A stretch of DNA of 6,714 bases from Pseudomonas sp. UBA5782 (GTDB taxonomy: Bacteria; Pseudomonadota; Gammaproteobacteria; Pseudomonadales; Pseudomonadaceae): assembly GCA_002418465.1 (NCBI GenBank), contig DIEE01000182.1:1-6714 (forward strand), in the 5' to 3' direction. This document shows positions 5,965-6,714 of this stretch, one piece after another. Position 1 is the stretch's first letter; the number at the start of each line of letters is the position of its first letter. Made by a program: the position numbers and the translations under genes. The notes below the pieces were generated by a model. It ran no database searches. It was not told the DNA's origin and saw nothing but the letters and a program-made list of their open reading frames with translations.

Positions 5965-6714
5965 ATGTCGCAGCTCGAACAGAACCAGGTCTTCCAATCC
6001 CTCGCCAGCTCTCCCCACGCCCGCCTGGAACACAGTGCGGAACTGGGCGACGGGCTGGCCGCGGCGTTGTGGAGCAACCACCACGATGCGCGCGACTACA
6101 CCGGGCCGGCCTGGCACACGCTGTCCTGCTATCTGGAAGGCGGCACCGGCACCTTTCGCCGCGAACGCCCGGACGCCAAGGGCGCGCCGGACAAGCTGTG
6201 CATCCTCCCCGCCGGCCACGAGTCGGCCTGGGTGATCAACGGCGACATCCGCCTGACCCATTTGTACGTCAGCCCGGAGCGCTTCGCGCAGAGCGCGGTG
6301 ACCCTGCTCGACCGCGAACCGCGCGAATTGCAGCTCAACGAAGCGACCTTCATCGACGACCCGCAGCAGGCGCAGCGCTTCCGCCAGCTGATCCAGCTGG
6401 ACTGGAACGAACCCGGCGAGCGCCTGCTGACCAGCAGCCTGGCCCACGCCATGCTCGATCACGCACTGCTGACCCAGGTTGGCCGGCGCACCGAGCTGCG
6501 CCTGAAGGGCGGCCTGGCGCCGTTGCTGCGCCGGCGCCTGGTGGACTACATCGAACAGCACCTGGACCAGGCCATCAGCCTCGGCCAACTGGCCGGCATC
6601 GCCGCGTTGTCCGAATACCACTTCGCGCGGATGTTCCGCGAAAGTTTCGGCCTGCCGCCGCACCGCTACCTGCTGGGCCGGCGCCTGCAACGCGCCAAGG
6701 ACCTGCTGCGCGGC
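5965..6714 (+). CDS. AraC/XylS-family transcriptional regulator, 3' truncated
   Basis: The frame is open from ATG 5965 to the window edge: 250 residues with no stop. The first ~170 residues are a probable cupin-like effector-binding/dimerisation region ('CYLEGGTGTFRRER', 'CILPAGHESAWVINGDIRLTHLYVSPERF'). From about residue 193 the AraC DNA-binding domain begins: 'VDYIEQHLDQAISLGQLAGIAALSEYHFARMFRESFGLPPHRYLLGRRLQRAKDLL'. The first helix-turn-helix is complete, with the family hallmark 'LS.YHF.R.F...FG..PH.YL..RRL..A' . The second helix-turn-helix is cut off; family members of this layout usually need about 30-50 more residues. The ligand and regulon cannot be read from the sequence. It lies 85 bp downstream of the kinase on the same strand, with its own Shine-Dalgarno. 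A weak TAGGAT at 5938-5943 is the only -10 candidate, so readthrough from the kinase is possible. Confidence 0.93.
   Translation, partial: MSQLEQNQVFQSLASSPHARLEHSAELGDGLAAALWSNHHDARDYTGPAWHTLSCYLEGGTGTFRRERPDAKGAPDKLCILPAGHESAWVINGDIRLTHLYVSPERFAQSAVTLLDREPRELQLNEATFIDDPQQAQRFRQLIQLDWNEPGERLLTSSLAHAMLDHALLTQVGRRTELRLKGGLAPLLRRRLVDYIEQHLDQAISLGQLAGIAALSEYHFARMFRESFGLPPHRYLLGRRLQRAKDLLRG

Noticed and set aside
5806..6690. 294-residue minus-strand open frame opposite the AraC-type gene
   Set aside because: The plus strand encodes a clear AraC regulator with a Shine-Dalgarno and helix-turn-helix; the antisense frame is Gln/Ala/Val-rich with no family signal.

Overview
The window is high-GC bacterial chromosome with short intergenic gaps and gene families typical of Gammaproteobacteria. 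Codon use and protein sequences look most like Pseudomonas; this is an inference from protein style, as there is no rRNA or other marker. It contains three complete genes and two genes cut by the window edges. I see no tRNA, rRNA, CRISPR array, insertion sequence or attachment site.

Layout, left to right. Positions 1-233 hold the C-terminal end of a short-chain dehydrogenase/reductase-like protein (+). Positions 303-635 encode a small four-helix YnfA/UPF0060 membrane protein (+, GTG start). Positions 646-1545 encode a ten-helix EamA/DMT-family transporter (-), tail-to-tail with ynfA and only 10 bp away. A 203-bp divergent intergenic region (1546-1748) follows, with a candidate extended -10 promoter and two back-to-back dyads. 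Positions 1749-5879 encode a 1376-residue multidomain signalling protein (+). An 85-bp gap then leads to an AraC-family regulator (5965 to the window edge, +), truncated inside its DNA-binding domain.

The centrepiece is the 1376-residue protein. Its order is CheB methylesterase, CheR methyltransferase, a PAS-like region, a heptad-repeat coiled coil, a PAS_10-type domain, a classical PAS/PAC domain, HisKA, HATPase_c and a C-terminal receiver. Nearly every catalytic residue I can check is present, so one soluble polypeptide appears to combine two opposing chemotaxis adaptation enzymes with a complete hybrid histidine kinase. No cheA, cheW, chemoreceptor or separate response-regulator gene is in the window, so its partners are not visible. 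This CheB/CheR-fusion kinase architecture is known from genome annotation; its physiological role is mostly uncharacterised.

The other genes look like ordinary chromosomal neighbours with no clear functional link to the kinase. The AraC-type gene lies downstream on the same strand but has its own ribosome binding site, and an imperfect stem-loop sits in the gap.
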